A stretch of 37,791 bases of DNA from Bacteroidaceae bacterium (GTDB lineage Bacteria; Bacteroidota; Bacteroidia; Bacteroidales; Barnesiellaceae_A): the NCBI GenBank assembly GCA_017555825.1, contig JAFZFQ010000026.1, forward strand, positions 1-37,791, given 5' to 3'. Below the pieces are notes generated by a model that ran no database searches, was not told the origin of the DNA, and worked only from the letters and a program-made list of their open reading frames with translations. A program made the position numbers and the translations under genes. Below, one piece after another: positions 23,299 through 30,794 of the stretch. Position 1 is the stretch's first letter, and each line of letters begins with the position of its first letter.

Positions 23299-24765
23299 TT
23301 ATGCTTTTGTGGCCTTCGATTTGTATACTTTAAATCCTATTGCTGCAATTAAAATAGTCATCAATGGAGTGAGGTAGTTGAAGAAACAATAGGGCAAATA
23401 TGTGATGGTGGCAACACCGAGCACGGTCGATTGTACCATACCGCACGAGTTCCAGGGTATGAGTACCGATGTGACTGTAGATGAGTCTACTACCGAACGG
23501 CTCAGTAGTCGTTGCTCCAGTCCGAGCTCATCATATACTCCCTTAAATAATCGGCTTGACAGAATGATAGAAATATACTGGTCGGAGGTGGTGGCATTGA
23601 ACAAAACGCCGGCGCCTACGGTGGCTGCTACGGCCGATGTGGTGCGATGTACAAAGCGCAAGAATAGCTGTGTGAGTGAGTCGAGCATGCGACTGCCTGT
23701 CATGACACCGCCAAAGCACATGGCGCAGAGTATGAGCCATATAGTATCCATCATACCACCCATGCCTCGTGTAGCTACAAGTTCATTTACTGCGGGCACG
23801 CCGGTATCAAGACTTGCCGAGCCGTAGCATGCCGTGAAGACACCTCGCAGGGCGGGCCAGAAACCCTCAGCACCGGCTTCTCCGGCTATGACAGAGAGTA
23901 GTTGGGGTTGTGCTATCATCAAGGCTATTACAGCAAAGAGCGATGCCATAAAGAGGGTAATGAGTGCTGGGAGTCGTAAGTATATCATTATACCGGTGAG
24001 TAGGGGTACAATGAGCAACCACGGCGAGATGTTGAATGTCGATTGCAGCGCGTTGCTATAAATGTCGGTGTCGTTGGTCATGCCCGATGTGTGGTTGAGG
24101 CTGGCTACGAGGAAAATAATGAGCGTTATTCCCATGGTGGGGAAGGTGGTATAACTCATGTATTTGATGTGCTCAAACAGCGGAACTTCGGTGGTTGATG
24201 TGGCGAGCACATTGGTGTCTGATAGGGGTGAGAATTTGTCGCCAAAGTAGGCTCCGGAGATTACGGCTCCTGCTATCCAACCCTCTGAAAATCCGAGTGC
24301 ATGGCCTATGCCCATCAGGGCAACTCCGATGGTTGCAATGGTGGTCCATGAGCTACCTGTCATGAGCGATACTACACTACAGATGATGCAACTTGCGCAC
24401 AAGAACCACGAGGGGTGGAGGATGTCCAATCCGTAGCAAATGAGTGTGGGTACAACACCGCTCAGCATCCAAGTGCCGGTAATGGCACCAATCATAAGCA
24501 GGATGATAATGGCTATGGCCGACGACTTGATGTTGGCAATGATGCCCTCCTCAAGTACCTCCCAGGGCGTTTTACATACGAGGGTCGATAGGGCTACACA
24601 TACGGCTGTCGAGGCCAAGAGTGCAATTTGAATACCTCCGCCCAGTGCGTCGGTTCCGTAGGCTTTGAGTACAAGAATGAGTAATAGTCCAAGAAATAAT
24701 AGGGGAATGAGCGATATCCATAGTGCCGGTATTTTTACCGTGGAATCGTTGCTGTGTGTGTTCAT
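23299..24765 (-). CDS. NhaC-superfamily antiporter, candidate lysine carrier
   Basis: Polytopic inner-membrane carrier of 488 residues and roughly eleven hydrophobic segments, with the NhaC pattern: ALLASTAVCVALSTLVCKTPWE, then IIILLMIGAITGTWMLSG, then SLMTGSSWTTIATIGVALMG, and GAYFGDKFSPLSDTNVLAT. The ATG at 24765 gives MNTHSNDSTVKIPALWISLIP; 47 codons of open frame lie upstream but run through the promoter and are rejected. The superfamily includes Na+/H+ antiporters, malate/lactate carriers and LysW proteins predicted as lysine transporters from lysine riboswitches in Firmicutes. Beside a complete lysine degradation operon, lysine uptake is a reasonable hypothesis. Sodium or proton antiport to handle ammonia-linked pH change is the alternative. 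Family is firm, substrate is not. Confidence 0.9.
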   Translation of the reverse strand: MNTHSNDSTVKIPALWISLIPLLFLGLLLILVLKAYGTDALGGGIQIALLASTAVCVALSTLVCKTPWEVLEEGIIANIKSSAIAIIILLMIGAITGTWMLSGVVPTLICYGLDILHPSWFLCASCIICSVVSLMTGSSWTTIATIGVALMGIGHALGFSEGWIAGAVISGAYFGDKFSPLSDTNVLATSTTEVPLFEHIKYMSYTTFPTMGITLIIFLVASLNHTSGMTNDTDIYSNALQSTFNISPWLLIVPLLTGIMIYLRLPALITLFMASLFAVIALMIAQPQLLSVIAGEAGAEGFWPALRGVFTACYGSASLDTGVPAVNELVATRGMGGMMDTIWLILCAMCFGGVMTGSRMLDSLTQLFLRFVHRTTSAVAATVGAGVLFNATTSDQYISIILSSRLFKGVYDELGLEQRLLSRSVVDSSTVTSVLIPWNSCGMVQSTVLGVATITYLPYCFFNYLTPLMTILIAAIGFKVYKSKATKA

Positions 24766-24804
24766 TGTATTATTGTTAAGGTTTGGTTGTGCTTTAAGCG
24801 CTTG

Positions 24805-24812
24805 CAAAGATA
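24805..24812 (-). promoter_or_regulatory. -7 promoter box for the NhaC-type carrier
   Basis: The minus strand reads TATCTTTG, a perfect TAnnTTTG box, 39 bases before the ATG at 24765. That spacing equals the one in front of the lysine operon. Confidence 0.6.
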
Positions 24813-24906
24813 GCGAAAGGTGTGTAAAGTAAAAACAACTTCTTACGATTTTTTTTAAACCTAAAGCAAATACTTTTGCCTGTAACATAGGGTGGTAATG
24901 AAACAA

Positions 24907-24936
24907 GAGGAGAGAAATCGGCTCGATTCTCTCCTC
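24907..24936 (-). terminator. hairpin after the BspA-like gene
   Basis: GAGGAGAGAA (24907-24916) pairs perfectly with TTCTCTCCTC (24927-24936), and the loop can close further through ATCG/CGAT. It lies 30 bases after the stop codon of the leucine-rich repeat gene. The minus-strand tail is only moderately T-rich. Confidence 0.65.
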
Positions 24937-24966
24937 TATGTCTTTGGCTTTTTTTTGAGCTGTGCT

Positions 24967-26463
24967 CTATATCGCCACCTTGTATGCTGTATTTTCTACC
25001 ATTACAACGTATATACCGGGCTCGAAGCTGTATTGTGCAAGCTGTGCCACTGTAGTGCGCTGTACGAGTGCGCCGTTGGTGGCATATACTGCAACTGTAG
25101 CCTCGGGTGTGGCGCCCTCTATGCCGAGGTGGCCATTGCCGGCTATTACGCGCACATCGCTATCGTTGTCGATGTTGGTAAGAGCCGAGGGATTTATCTC
25201 CATAAAGGCTTGCCAGTGTTCGGCCGCTTTGTAGGCGTCGATGCTCTCGTCGGGCACGGCAAGGGTGGCATGCTCGTACACTACGTCGGCAAATGTGCTT
25301 TGACAAATGGCGGGCGGTGTCATGGCATTGACCGTAATTTGTCGTATGCGGTTGCAGCCCAAGAAGGCATTTTCGCCTATCTCCTCAAGTCGGTAGCCGA
25401 GGCTGAGACGGCTTATTTGCGGGCATGCAAAGAAAGCCTTCTCGCCTATGCGTTTTACATTGGCGGGGAGAACGGTAGAGCGGTGCTTGATGCACGATGC
25501 AAAGGCGTAGTCGCCTATCTCGCTTATGCAAGTAGCATTTTCGTCTATTGTCAAGTTCTTGCAGGCCTCAAATGCGTGGCTGCCTATCTTCAAGTTCTTG
25601 CCGGCAAACTCTACTGTCTTCAGTGCCGAGCAACGCATGAAGGCGCGTTCGCCCACCACCTCGAGGTTGCTGTTCATCTTCAAGGTAGTGAGGTTGGTAC
25701 AGTTGAAGAATGCACCCAAACCCAACTCCTTGAGGCTCTCGGGTAGTGTTATCGAGGTGAGGCCTTTGCAGTCGAAGAAGGCAAAGTCGCGAATAACCTC
25801 GACGTTCTTCAAGTCGATGGCTGTCAAGGCATCGCACTCAACAAAGGCATTGTCGCCTATCTCGGTCACGGTAGCGGGTAGGGTGATGCTACCGCCGATA
25901 GTGGACATTGCGGCTATAAGTAGGGTCTTGTCCTTGTTGTAGATAATGTTCTTCTCGCTACAGTATTGGGCATTGCCGGTATCTACGGTCAGCGATGTGA
26001 GTCCGCCACACAGCATAAATGCCTTGCTACCGATACTTGCTACCGATGCAGGGAGGTTGATGGTTTTGAGTGTTACGCAGTGGTAGAACGCCAATTCGCC
26101 TATCGATGTAACTGCCTCGGGGAGTGTTATCTCTTTCAAGCGAGAGCAGTCGTAGAATGCCTTACGACCTATTGCTGTGATGCTTTCGGGCAGGGTCACG
26201 TTGGTGAGACGGTCGCACTCGGTAAAGGCGTTTTCGCCTATAGCGGTAACGTTGTAGGTAGTGCCCTCGTAGGCTACCGTTTGGGGGATGGTTATGCGGC
26301 CTTTGTAAGTGCCGTTTACGCTATTCTCGGCGTTGATGTCGTGTGTTACCTCGACACTGTTGTCGGATAGTATGTTGTAGAATATATCATCTACGCAGAA
26401 GTCGTATGCCCATGCACCAAGGCATACCATGCACGATACTATGCTCAATATGATTTTTTTCAT
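24967..26463 (-). CDS. BspA-like leucine-rich repeat surface protein (LRR_5)
   Basis: Secreted 498-residue protein with signal peptide MKKIILSIVSCMVCLGAWA. From about residue 65 to 410 it holds around a dozen to fifteen BspA-type repeats of about 23 residues, each with the pattern IGxxAFxxCxxLTxIxLPxSV, for example ESITAIGRKAFYDCSRLKEITLP. These form a solenoid used in binding host proteins or other cells. The last 60 residues change to a beta-rich tail ending VYATNGALVQRTTV, then FEPGIYVVMVENTAYKVAI, which resembles the C-terminal sorting domain of Bacteroidota (type IX secretion-like). It lies 22 bases after the esterase gene and is probably co-transcribed. The target is unknown. Confidence 0.9.
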   Translation of the reverse strand: MKKIILSIVSCMVCLGAWAYDFCVDDIFYNILSDNSVEVTHDINAENSVNGTYKGRITIPQTVAYEGTTYNVTAIGENAFTECDRLTNVTLPESITAIGRKAFYDCSRLKEITLPEAVTSIGELAFYHCVTLKTINLPASVASIGSKAFMLCGGLTSLTVDTGNAQYCSEKNIIYNKDKTLLIAAMSTIGGSITLPATVTEIGDNAFVECDALTAIDLKNVEVIRDFAFFDCKGLTSITLPESLKELGLGAFFNCTNLTTLKMNSNLEVVGERAFMRCSALKTVEFAGKNLKIGSHAFEACKNLTIDENATCISEIGDYAFASCIKHRSTVLPANVKRIGEKAFFACPQISRLSLGYRLEEIGENAFLGCNRIRQITVNAMTPPAICQSTFADVVYEHATLAVPDESIDAYKAAEHWQAFMEINPSALTNIDNDSDVRVIAGNGHLGIEGATPEATVAVYATNGALVQRTTVAQLAQYSFEPGIYVVMVENTAYKVAI

Positions 26464-26485
26464 AATCTTTGTTCTGTTATGCCTG

Positions 26486-27298
26486 TTATTCGGTTATAAG
26501 ATTTTTCTCTATCCAAGCCTTCAGTGTGGCCAAGAACTCGTCGTGGTAGTCAAAGTCGTTGTATCCCCAGCCGTGGCCTCCCGAGGGGAATATGTGCAAC
26601 TCGGCGGGCACGTTGTGGTCTATACAGGCCTTGTAGTAGAGTATGCTATTGTCTACAGGTACAGCCCAGTCGTCGTCGCTCAGTGCTATGTAGGCCATCG
26701 GGGTGTTGTCTTTTACTTGTAGTTCGTTGGAGTATTGATACACCTTTTGCTCATTGGCAGTGTTGCCCAATAGATTGGTTTTAGACTGTGCGTGCGTGAG
26801 CTCGTCATTCATCGAGATAACGGGGTAGAGCAATATCTGGAATGCGGGGCGAGTGTCGGGGCTGAAGGCTGTAGCGTGGGTCGATGCCAAGTGTCCTCCG
26901 GCCGACGAGCCCATTACACCTATCTTATCGGGGTCTATGCGCCAGTCGCTTGCTTTGGCTTTGGCGGCACGCATAAATCGCTCGCAGCTCTCCAGCGGAG
27001 CGGTACAGTTGCCATAGGGGAGTTGGTAGCTCACTACAAACACGGTAATGCCCAGGTCGTTGTAGAACGAGGCAAAGTCCGATCCTTCGTAGGTCATACC
27101 TTTCCACTCGTATGCGCCACCGGGGTATATCATTACCGACCAGCCGTTGGGGCGACGAGGACTATACATCTCTACATACAAGTTGTTGGCTATGTAGCTC
27201 TGATTGACGCTGTTGCCGTCGAGGTCGAGATAGACCACACTACTTGCCGGCAGGCACACAGCCATGAGGGCAAGAAATAGTAATGCAAACTTTTTCAT
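26486..27298 (-). CDS. secreted alpha/beta hydrolase (esterase/lipase-like)
   Basis: A 270-residue alpha/beta hydrolase with signal peptide MKKFALLFLALMAVCLPASS, so periplasmic or secreted. The nucleophile Ser is in VMGSSAGGHLAS (GxSxGG) near residue 132. The oxyanion segment is MIYPGGAYEW near residue 58. The acid is probably Asp in LSDDDWAVP, and the His is in FPSGGHGWG near residue 243. The layout matches bacterial BD-FAE/Axe-type carbohydrate esterases, so deacetylation or deferuloylation of plant or mucin glycans is plausible. The neighbouring downstream gene encodes a surface repeat protein rather than a glycosidase. Fold and catalytic residues are clear; the ester is not known. Confidence 0.88.
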   Translation of the reverse strand: MKKFALLFLALMAVCLPASSVVYLDLDGNSVNQSYIANNLYVEMYSPRRPNGWSVMIYPGGAYEWKGMTYEGSDFASFYNDLGITVFVVSYQLPYGNCTAPLESCERFMRAAKAKASDWRIDPDKIGVMGSSAGGHLASTHATAFSPDTRPAFQILLYPVISMNDELTHAQSKTNLLGNTANEQKVYQYSNELQVKDNTPMAYIALSDDDWAVPVDNSILYYKACIDHNVPAELHIFPSGGHGWGYNDFDYHDEFLATLKAWIEKNLITE

Positions 27299-27344
27299 TT
27301 TTTGGGTGATTTGATTGTCCTTAAAAATTATACCTAATATAGTG

Positions 27345-27375
27345 CAAAGGTAGCAACTATCGCCTGTATATCAAA
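27345..27375 (-). promoter_or_regulatory. promoter of the esterase-BspA unit
   Basis: On the minus strand TTTG (27372-27375) is followed after 19 bases by TACCTTTG (27345-27352), the full Bacteroidota consensus. The leader to the ATG at 27298 is about 40 bases. Confidence 0.75.
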
Positions 27376-27450
27376 GTAGTTGCTATTGGTTTTTCATTTT
27401 ATCGCACAATAGGGTTACTGTTTTATTATATTTTAGAGCACGAGTTGCCC

Positions 27451-27495
27451 TAAAAAAAGAGACTGTATTGCTCTGTCGTGAGCCCTACAGTCTCT
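27451..27495 (-). terminator. intrinsic terminator after the YjdM/PhnA-like gene
   Basis: AGAGACTGTA (27458-27467) pairs perfectly with TACAGTCTCT (27486-27495). On the minus strand the hairpin is followed by a run of seven T. It is placed just downstream of the stop codon at 27521. Confidence 0.9.
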
Positions 27496-27520
27496 GTATA
27501 AAGTACAACCTGTTGTGGTC

Positions 27521-27850
27521 TTATTTCTTGAGGAAACAAGTCTTCAGTACGATGCTGCTACCATCTATTTTGCAATCTACCTCTTCGGGATTTTCGGTGA
27601 GGCGGATGCTTTTCACTTTGGTACCACGTTTTATTACCATCGACGAGCCTTTTACTTTCAAGTCCTTAATCACAGTTACGGCATCGCCGTCAAAGAGTTC
27701 GGCACCGTTGCTATCGCGAGCTACATCGTTGCCCTCTTCGGCCTCATCGCCAGGGGTAAACTCGTGTGCACAGTCGGGGCAAACATAGAGAGAGCCATCG
27801 AAATAGGTGTTTTCGCCACCACACTTGGGGCATTTGGGTATGTCTGTCAT
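27521..27850 (-). CDS. YjdM/PhnA-type zinc-ribbon protein
   Basis: Small protein of 109 residues from the ATG at 27850. The start is MTDIPKCPKCGGENTYFDG, then YVCPDCAHEF, so four cysteines form a zinc ribbon. The C-terminal half, DGDAVTVIKDLKVKGSSMVIKRGTKV and ending in IVLKTCFLKK, is the conserved PhnA/YjdM domain. The family was once named after alkylphosphonate use, but no phosphonate function is established for it, and no phn genes are present here. Ten more codons upstream are open but run into the -7 box. It is monocistronic, with its own promoter and terminator. Confidence 0.92.
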   Translation of the reverse strand: MTDIPKCPKCGGENTYFDGSLYVCPDCAHEFTPGDEAEEGNDVARDSNGAELFDGDAVTVIKDLKVKGSSMVIKRGTKVKSIRLTENPEEVDCKIDGSSIVLKTCFLKK

Positions 27851-27877
27851 GTCGTTATGATTTTTTTTAATTCCATG

Positions 27878-27885
27878 CAAAGGTA
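27878..27885 (-). promoter_or_regulatory. -7 promoter box of the YjdM/PhnA-like gene
   Basis: The minus strand reads TACCTTTG, with a TTG about 20 bases further upstream acting as the -33 element. Confidence 0.65.
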
Positions 27886-28043
27886 CAGCAAACCGCCGAG
27901 ATATGCAACCATTGGCTTGAAATTATAAAGAAGAGTGTTTTTTCGGTCTGTTTACATAGTATATTGGAGGTAAACCACAAATGTTTTCAGCACTCGCTTT
28001 GAAAAATAATGAAGCCTGGCTTCTTATTTCTCGCTCGTTTGTC

Positions 28044-28051
28044 TATCTTTG
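28044..28051 (+). promoter_or_regulatory. -7 promoter box of serB
   Basis: TATCTTTG, 21 bases before the serB ATG at 28073. The expected -33 position holds only TTC. Apart from this and the divergent box at 27878-27885, I see nothing in the 27886-28043 gap. Confidence 0.6.
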
Positions 28052-28072
28052 CGATAAGAAAAAAATGTACCT

Positions 28073-29314
28073 ATGGAACAACACGATTTTGAACTTATAC
28101 TTATCAATATAGCAGGTGAAGACCGTCCGGGTCTTACCGCCGAGCTTACCGAGATTCTTGGCCGACACGATGCGGCTATCCTCGATATCGGTCAGGCCGA
28201 TATTCATCATACACTGTCGCTGGGTATCTTGTTTAAGACTACAAGTGAGAAGAGTGGTACGATCATGAAGGAGTTGCTATTCAAGGCCAGCGAGATGAAT
28301 GTGTCGATACGCTTCTCGCCTATCTCGGCCGACGACTATGACAAGTGGGTAGCACGTCAGGGCAAGCATCGCTGGATTATTACTATACTTGGTCGTCGCA
28401 CAACCGCCAAGCAGATTGCTGCCGTGACCAAGGTGGTGGCCGACCAAAAACTCAACATCGATGCTATACAACGCCTCACGGGTCGTATGCCCTTGCACGA
28501 GGGCGAGGAGGCCAAGAGCAAGTCTTGTATAGAATTCTCGGTGCGTGGCACGCCCATCGACAAGGAGCAGATGCAAAAGGACTTGATGGAACTTGCCTCG
28601 TCGCTCGACTTTGATGTCTCGATGCAAGAGGATACAATATACCGCCGCAGTCGTCGTCTCATCTGCTTCGATATGGACTCTACGCTCATTGAGACCGAGG
28701 TAATAGACGAGTTGGCTATAAAGGCCGGTGTGGGCGATGAGGTGAAGGCTATAACCGAGGCAGCTATGCGTGGTGAGATAGACTTCCGCGAGAGTTTCGA
28801 GCAACGTGTGGCATTGCTCAAGGGTCTCGATGTGAGTGTGATGCGCGAGATAGCCGAGAACTTGCCTATGTCGGAGGGTATAGAGCGACTGATGACTGTG
28901 CTCAAACGCACCGGCTACAAGATTGCCATCCTATCGGGTGGATTTACCTACTTTGGCAACTACCTGAAGCAAAAGTTTGGTATAGACTATGTGTATGCCA
29001 ACGAGCTGGAGGTGGAAGATGGCAAGCTCACCGGTCGATATGTGGGCGATATAGTAGATGGCAAGCGCAAGGCCGAACTCCTGCGCCTCATAGCACAAGT
29101 GGAAAATGTAAATATCATGCAGACCATTGCCGTGGGCGATGGTGCCAACGACCTACCCATGCTGGCTACTGCCGGACTTGGTATTGCATACCACGCCAAG
29201 CCCAAAGTAAAGGCCGACGCCAAGCAAAGCATTTCGACAATAGGTATAGACGGCGTGCTATACTTTATGGGATTTAAAGACTCGTATATATCCGACAACC
29301 ATCCCGAATATTGA
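28073..29314 (+). CDS. serB: phosphoserine phosphatase with N-terminal ACT domains
   Basis: Final step of serine biosynthesis: hydrolysis of phosphoserine, cytoplasmic. The protein has 413 residues, longer than minimal SerB. Residues 1-85 and about 97-185 look like two ACT-type domains (starting ELILINIAGEDRPGLTAEL and WIITILGRRTTAKQIAAV), which usually sense amino acids. The HAD domain follows with the phosphorylated nucleophile Asp200 in CFDMDSTLIETE, the SGGF motif II (ILSGGFTYFG), a motif III Lys and GDGANDLPML motif IV. It ends after FMGFKDSYI. It is monocistronic, with its own promoter and a very strong terminator. Serine feedback through the ACT domains is likely by analogy. Confidence 0.96.
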   Translation: MEQHDFELILINIAGEDRPGLTAELTEILGRHDAAILDIGQADIHHTLSLGILFKTTSEKSGTIMKELLFKASEMNVSIRFSPISADDYDKWVARQGKHRWIITILGRRTTAKQIAAVTKVVADQKLNIDAIQRLTGRMPLHEGEEAKSKSCIEFSVRGTPIDKEQMQKDLMELASSLDFDVSMQEDTIYRRSRRLICFDMDSTLIETEVIDELAIKAGVGDEVKAITEAAMRGEIDFRESFEQRVALLKGLDVSVMREIAENLPMSEGIERLMTVLKRTGYKIAILSGGFTYFGNYLKQKFGIDYVYANELEVEDGKLTGRYVGDIVDGKRKAELLRLIAQVENVNIMQTIAVGDGANDLPMLATAGLGIAYHAKPKVKADAKQSISTIGIDGVLYFMGFKDSYISDNHPEY

Positions 29315-29343
29315 TAACCTCCCTATTGTAGATACAATACAAC

Positions 29344-29390
29344 CGAGCGACTGTGTCGAGCATCCAAGACACAGTCGCTCGTGTTTCTTT
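29344..29390 (+). terminator. intrinsic terminator of serB
   Basis: CGAGCGACTGTGTC (29344-29357) pairs perfectly with GACACAGTCGCTCG (29368-29381), 14 pairs, followed by TGTTTCTTT. It isolates serB from the thiamin operon. Confidence 0.92.
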
Positions 29391-29460
29391 ACAACATCGA
29401 CTTAATGACTAAAATACCGGTTACTTTAAATAGTATGTGAAAAAATAGTGCTTAATATGT

Positions 29461-29509
29461 TTGTTTGTACTACCTATTTCACTATCTTTGTCGCATTCAA
29501 CAAAGATAG
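29461..29509 (+). promoter_or_regulatory. thiamin operon promoter with overlapping palindrome
   Basis: TTG at 29461-29463 and TATCTTTG at 29483-29490, 19 bases apart, form the promoter. The -7 box lies in a perfect 9-bp inverted repeat, CTATCTTTG (29482-29490) and CAAAGATAG (29501-29509). This gives a second TATCTTTG on the minus strand over the initial transcribed region. It may be an operator or a short leader hairpin. Confidence 0.7.
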
Positions 29510-29564
29510 GACTTGAGTTGAGGAAGACTCTGCCAAGTGTCATCTTTACAATAATAACAACACA

Positions 29565-29645
29565 CAAAGGGGTGCTGCTAACGTGCGGCTGAGATTATAC
29601 CCTAAGAACCTGATGCGGGTAATGCCGCCGTAGGAATTGGTAGTC
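29565..29645 (+). ncRNA. TPP riboswitch (THI element)
   Basis: The leader contains the conserved THI-box sequence in order: GGGGTGCT, CGGCTGAGATTATACCC, GAACCTGATGCGGGTAATGC and CGTAGGAA. CTGAGA and CTGATG are the pyrimidine- and pyrophosphate-binding parts of the aptamer. It lies between the promoter at 29461-29490 and thiD, and should lower expression of the seven thiamin genes when thiamin pyrophosphate is plentiful. The expression platform appears to be the hairpin at 29721-29752. Confidence 0.97.
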
Positions 29646-29720
29646 ATTGTTATATCCATATTTTTTCGGCTCTTTTCGTATTTTGTGTTCTCGGGCGTAT
29701 AAAGTAGGCTTGAGCCATTT

Positions 29721-29752
29721 GTTGCATCCTTTTGGCAAAAAAACGATGCAAC
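29721..29752 (+). promoter_or_regulatory. start-codon-adjacent hairpin, likely riboswitch expression platform
   Basis: GTTGCATC (29721-29728) pairs perfectly with GATGCAAC (29745-29752), and the next base begins the thiD ATG at 29753. The structure would cover the ribosome entry site. The left arm GCATC could instead pair with GATGC (29612-29616) in the aptamer, giving a possible ligand-dependent switch at the level of translation. Confidence 0.6.
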
Positions 29753-30580
29753 ATGAAACGTTATCCTACAACACTCATCATTGCCGGCTCCGATAGTAGC
29801 GGAGGGGCCGGTATCCAGGCCGACATCAAGACTTGCTCGTCCTTAGGCGTATTTGCAACGACAGCTATTACTGCCATCACAGCACAAAACACCCAAGGTG
29901 TGCGCAGTATTCAAGCTGTAGATGCTACAATCGTGCGAGAGCAGATTGAGGCCGTATTGGACGACTTTGTGGTCGACAGTATCAAAATAGGTATGCTATG
30001 CAACGCATCTATAGCCAATACGGTGGCCGATGTCCTTGAGCACACATCAATCCCCATTATTTTAGACCCGGTTATGATTTCTACATCGGGACACAAACTT
30101 CTTGGCAAAGATGCCATCGATGTGATTACCAATAGACTTATTCCTATGGCAGAGTTGGTCACACCCAATATTGCCGAGGCGTGTGTGCTGTCGAAAACAG
30201 GTATAAATGAGCCGTTGCAAATTATAGACATAGCCCATACTATACTAAGCCTTGGTTGCAATGCGGTGCTGATGAAAGGGGGACACCTTCCGTGCAAAGA
30301 GGCCTGTGACATACTCGTTACCCGCCAGGGGATAGATACCTTCACGCGACCATTTATCACCACGCGCAACACTCATGGCACCGGTTGCACACTCTCTACT
30401 GCCATAGCCTCATTCCGCGCCCGAGGGCATGCATTACAGTCGGCAGTAGAATACTCCAAGGAGTATGTGCACAGTGCCATTGTGCATGGAGCCGATGTTT
30501 GTGCGGGTAAGGGGTATGGAGCACTCAATCATGCACACAATCCGCAATCACTCGTACCTATAGAATATCAACTTCTTTAG
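29753..30580 (+). CDS. thiD: hydroxymethylpyrimidine (phosphate) kinase
   Basis: ThiD phosphorylates HMP and HMP-P to HMP-PP for thiamin synthesis. From the ATG at 29753 the protein has 275 residues, starting MKRYPTTLIIAGSDSSGGAGIQADIKT, the typical N-terminus with the substrate-binding GSDSSGGAG. The C-terminal anion-hole motif is TRNTHGTGCTLSTAIAS with the catalytic Cys. Another possible start seven codons upstream (TTG at 29732) lies inside the predicted expression-platform hairpin and is less likely. It is the first gene of the operon, and thiS follows 10 bases later. ThiD also allows salvage of external HMP, relevant because thiC is not in this window. Confidence 0.95.
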   Translation: MKRYPTTLIIAGSDSSGGAGIQADIKTCSSLGVFATTAITAITAQNTQGVRSIQAVDATIVREQIEAVLDDFVVDSIKIGMLCNASIANTVADVLEHTSIPIILDPVMISTSGHKLLGKDAIDVITNRLIPMAELVTPNIAEACVLSKTGINEPLQIIDIAHTILSLGCNAVLMKGGHLPCKEACDILVTRQGIDTFTRPFITTRNTHGTGCTLSTAIASFRARGHALQSAVEYSKEYVHSAIVHGADVCAGKGYGALNHAHNPQSLVPIEYQLL

Positions 30581-30590
30581 CTATAATACT

Positions 30591-30791
30591 ATGAAAATAC
30601 TACTTAACAACAAGGAGGTATCGTTACCTCAAGGGAGTACACTGCACGAACTTCTATTGCAAGAAAACATCACATTGCTCAACGTTGCAGTAGCGGTAAA
30701 TAACACACTTGTACTGCGCGATAAATGGGCAACAACCATGCTCAACGAGGGTGACAATGTCGTGGCAATAACAGCGGCATACGGAGGATGA
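30591..30791 (+). CDS. thiS: sulfur carrier protein ThiS
   Basis: Ubiquitin-like 66-residue carrier whose C-terminal Gly-Gly (AAYGG) is adenylated and converted to a thiocarboxylate that donates sulfur to the thiazole ring. MKILLNNKEVSLPQGSTLHELL and the strand VAVAVNNTLVLRDKW fit the family. It lies between thiD and the TenI-like gene, three bases before the latter. Partners in the same operon are ThiF (activation) and ThiG (acceptor). Confidence 0.95.
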   Translation: MKILLNNKEVSLPQGSTLHELLLQENITLLNVAVAVNNTLVLRDKWATTMLNEGDNVVAITAAYGG

Positions 30792-30794
30792 ACT

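Noticed and set aside
24892..25746. 284-codon open frame on the plus strand, rich in Cys and Ala
   Set aside because: It mirrors the leucine-rich repeat gene. Its periodic composition is a reflection of the repeats on the other strand.
25200..26250. Periodic DNA that might be taken for a CRISPR or tandem repeat array
   Set aside because: The period of about 69 bases is that of coding leucine-rich repeats, with diverged copies and no conserved spacer-repeat structure.
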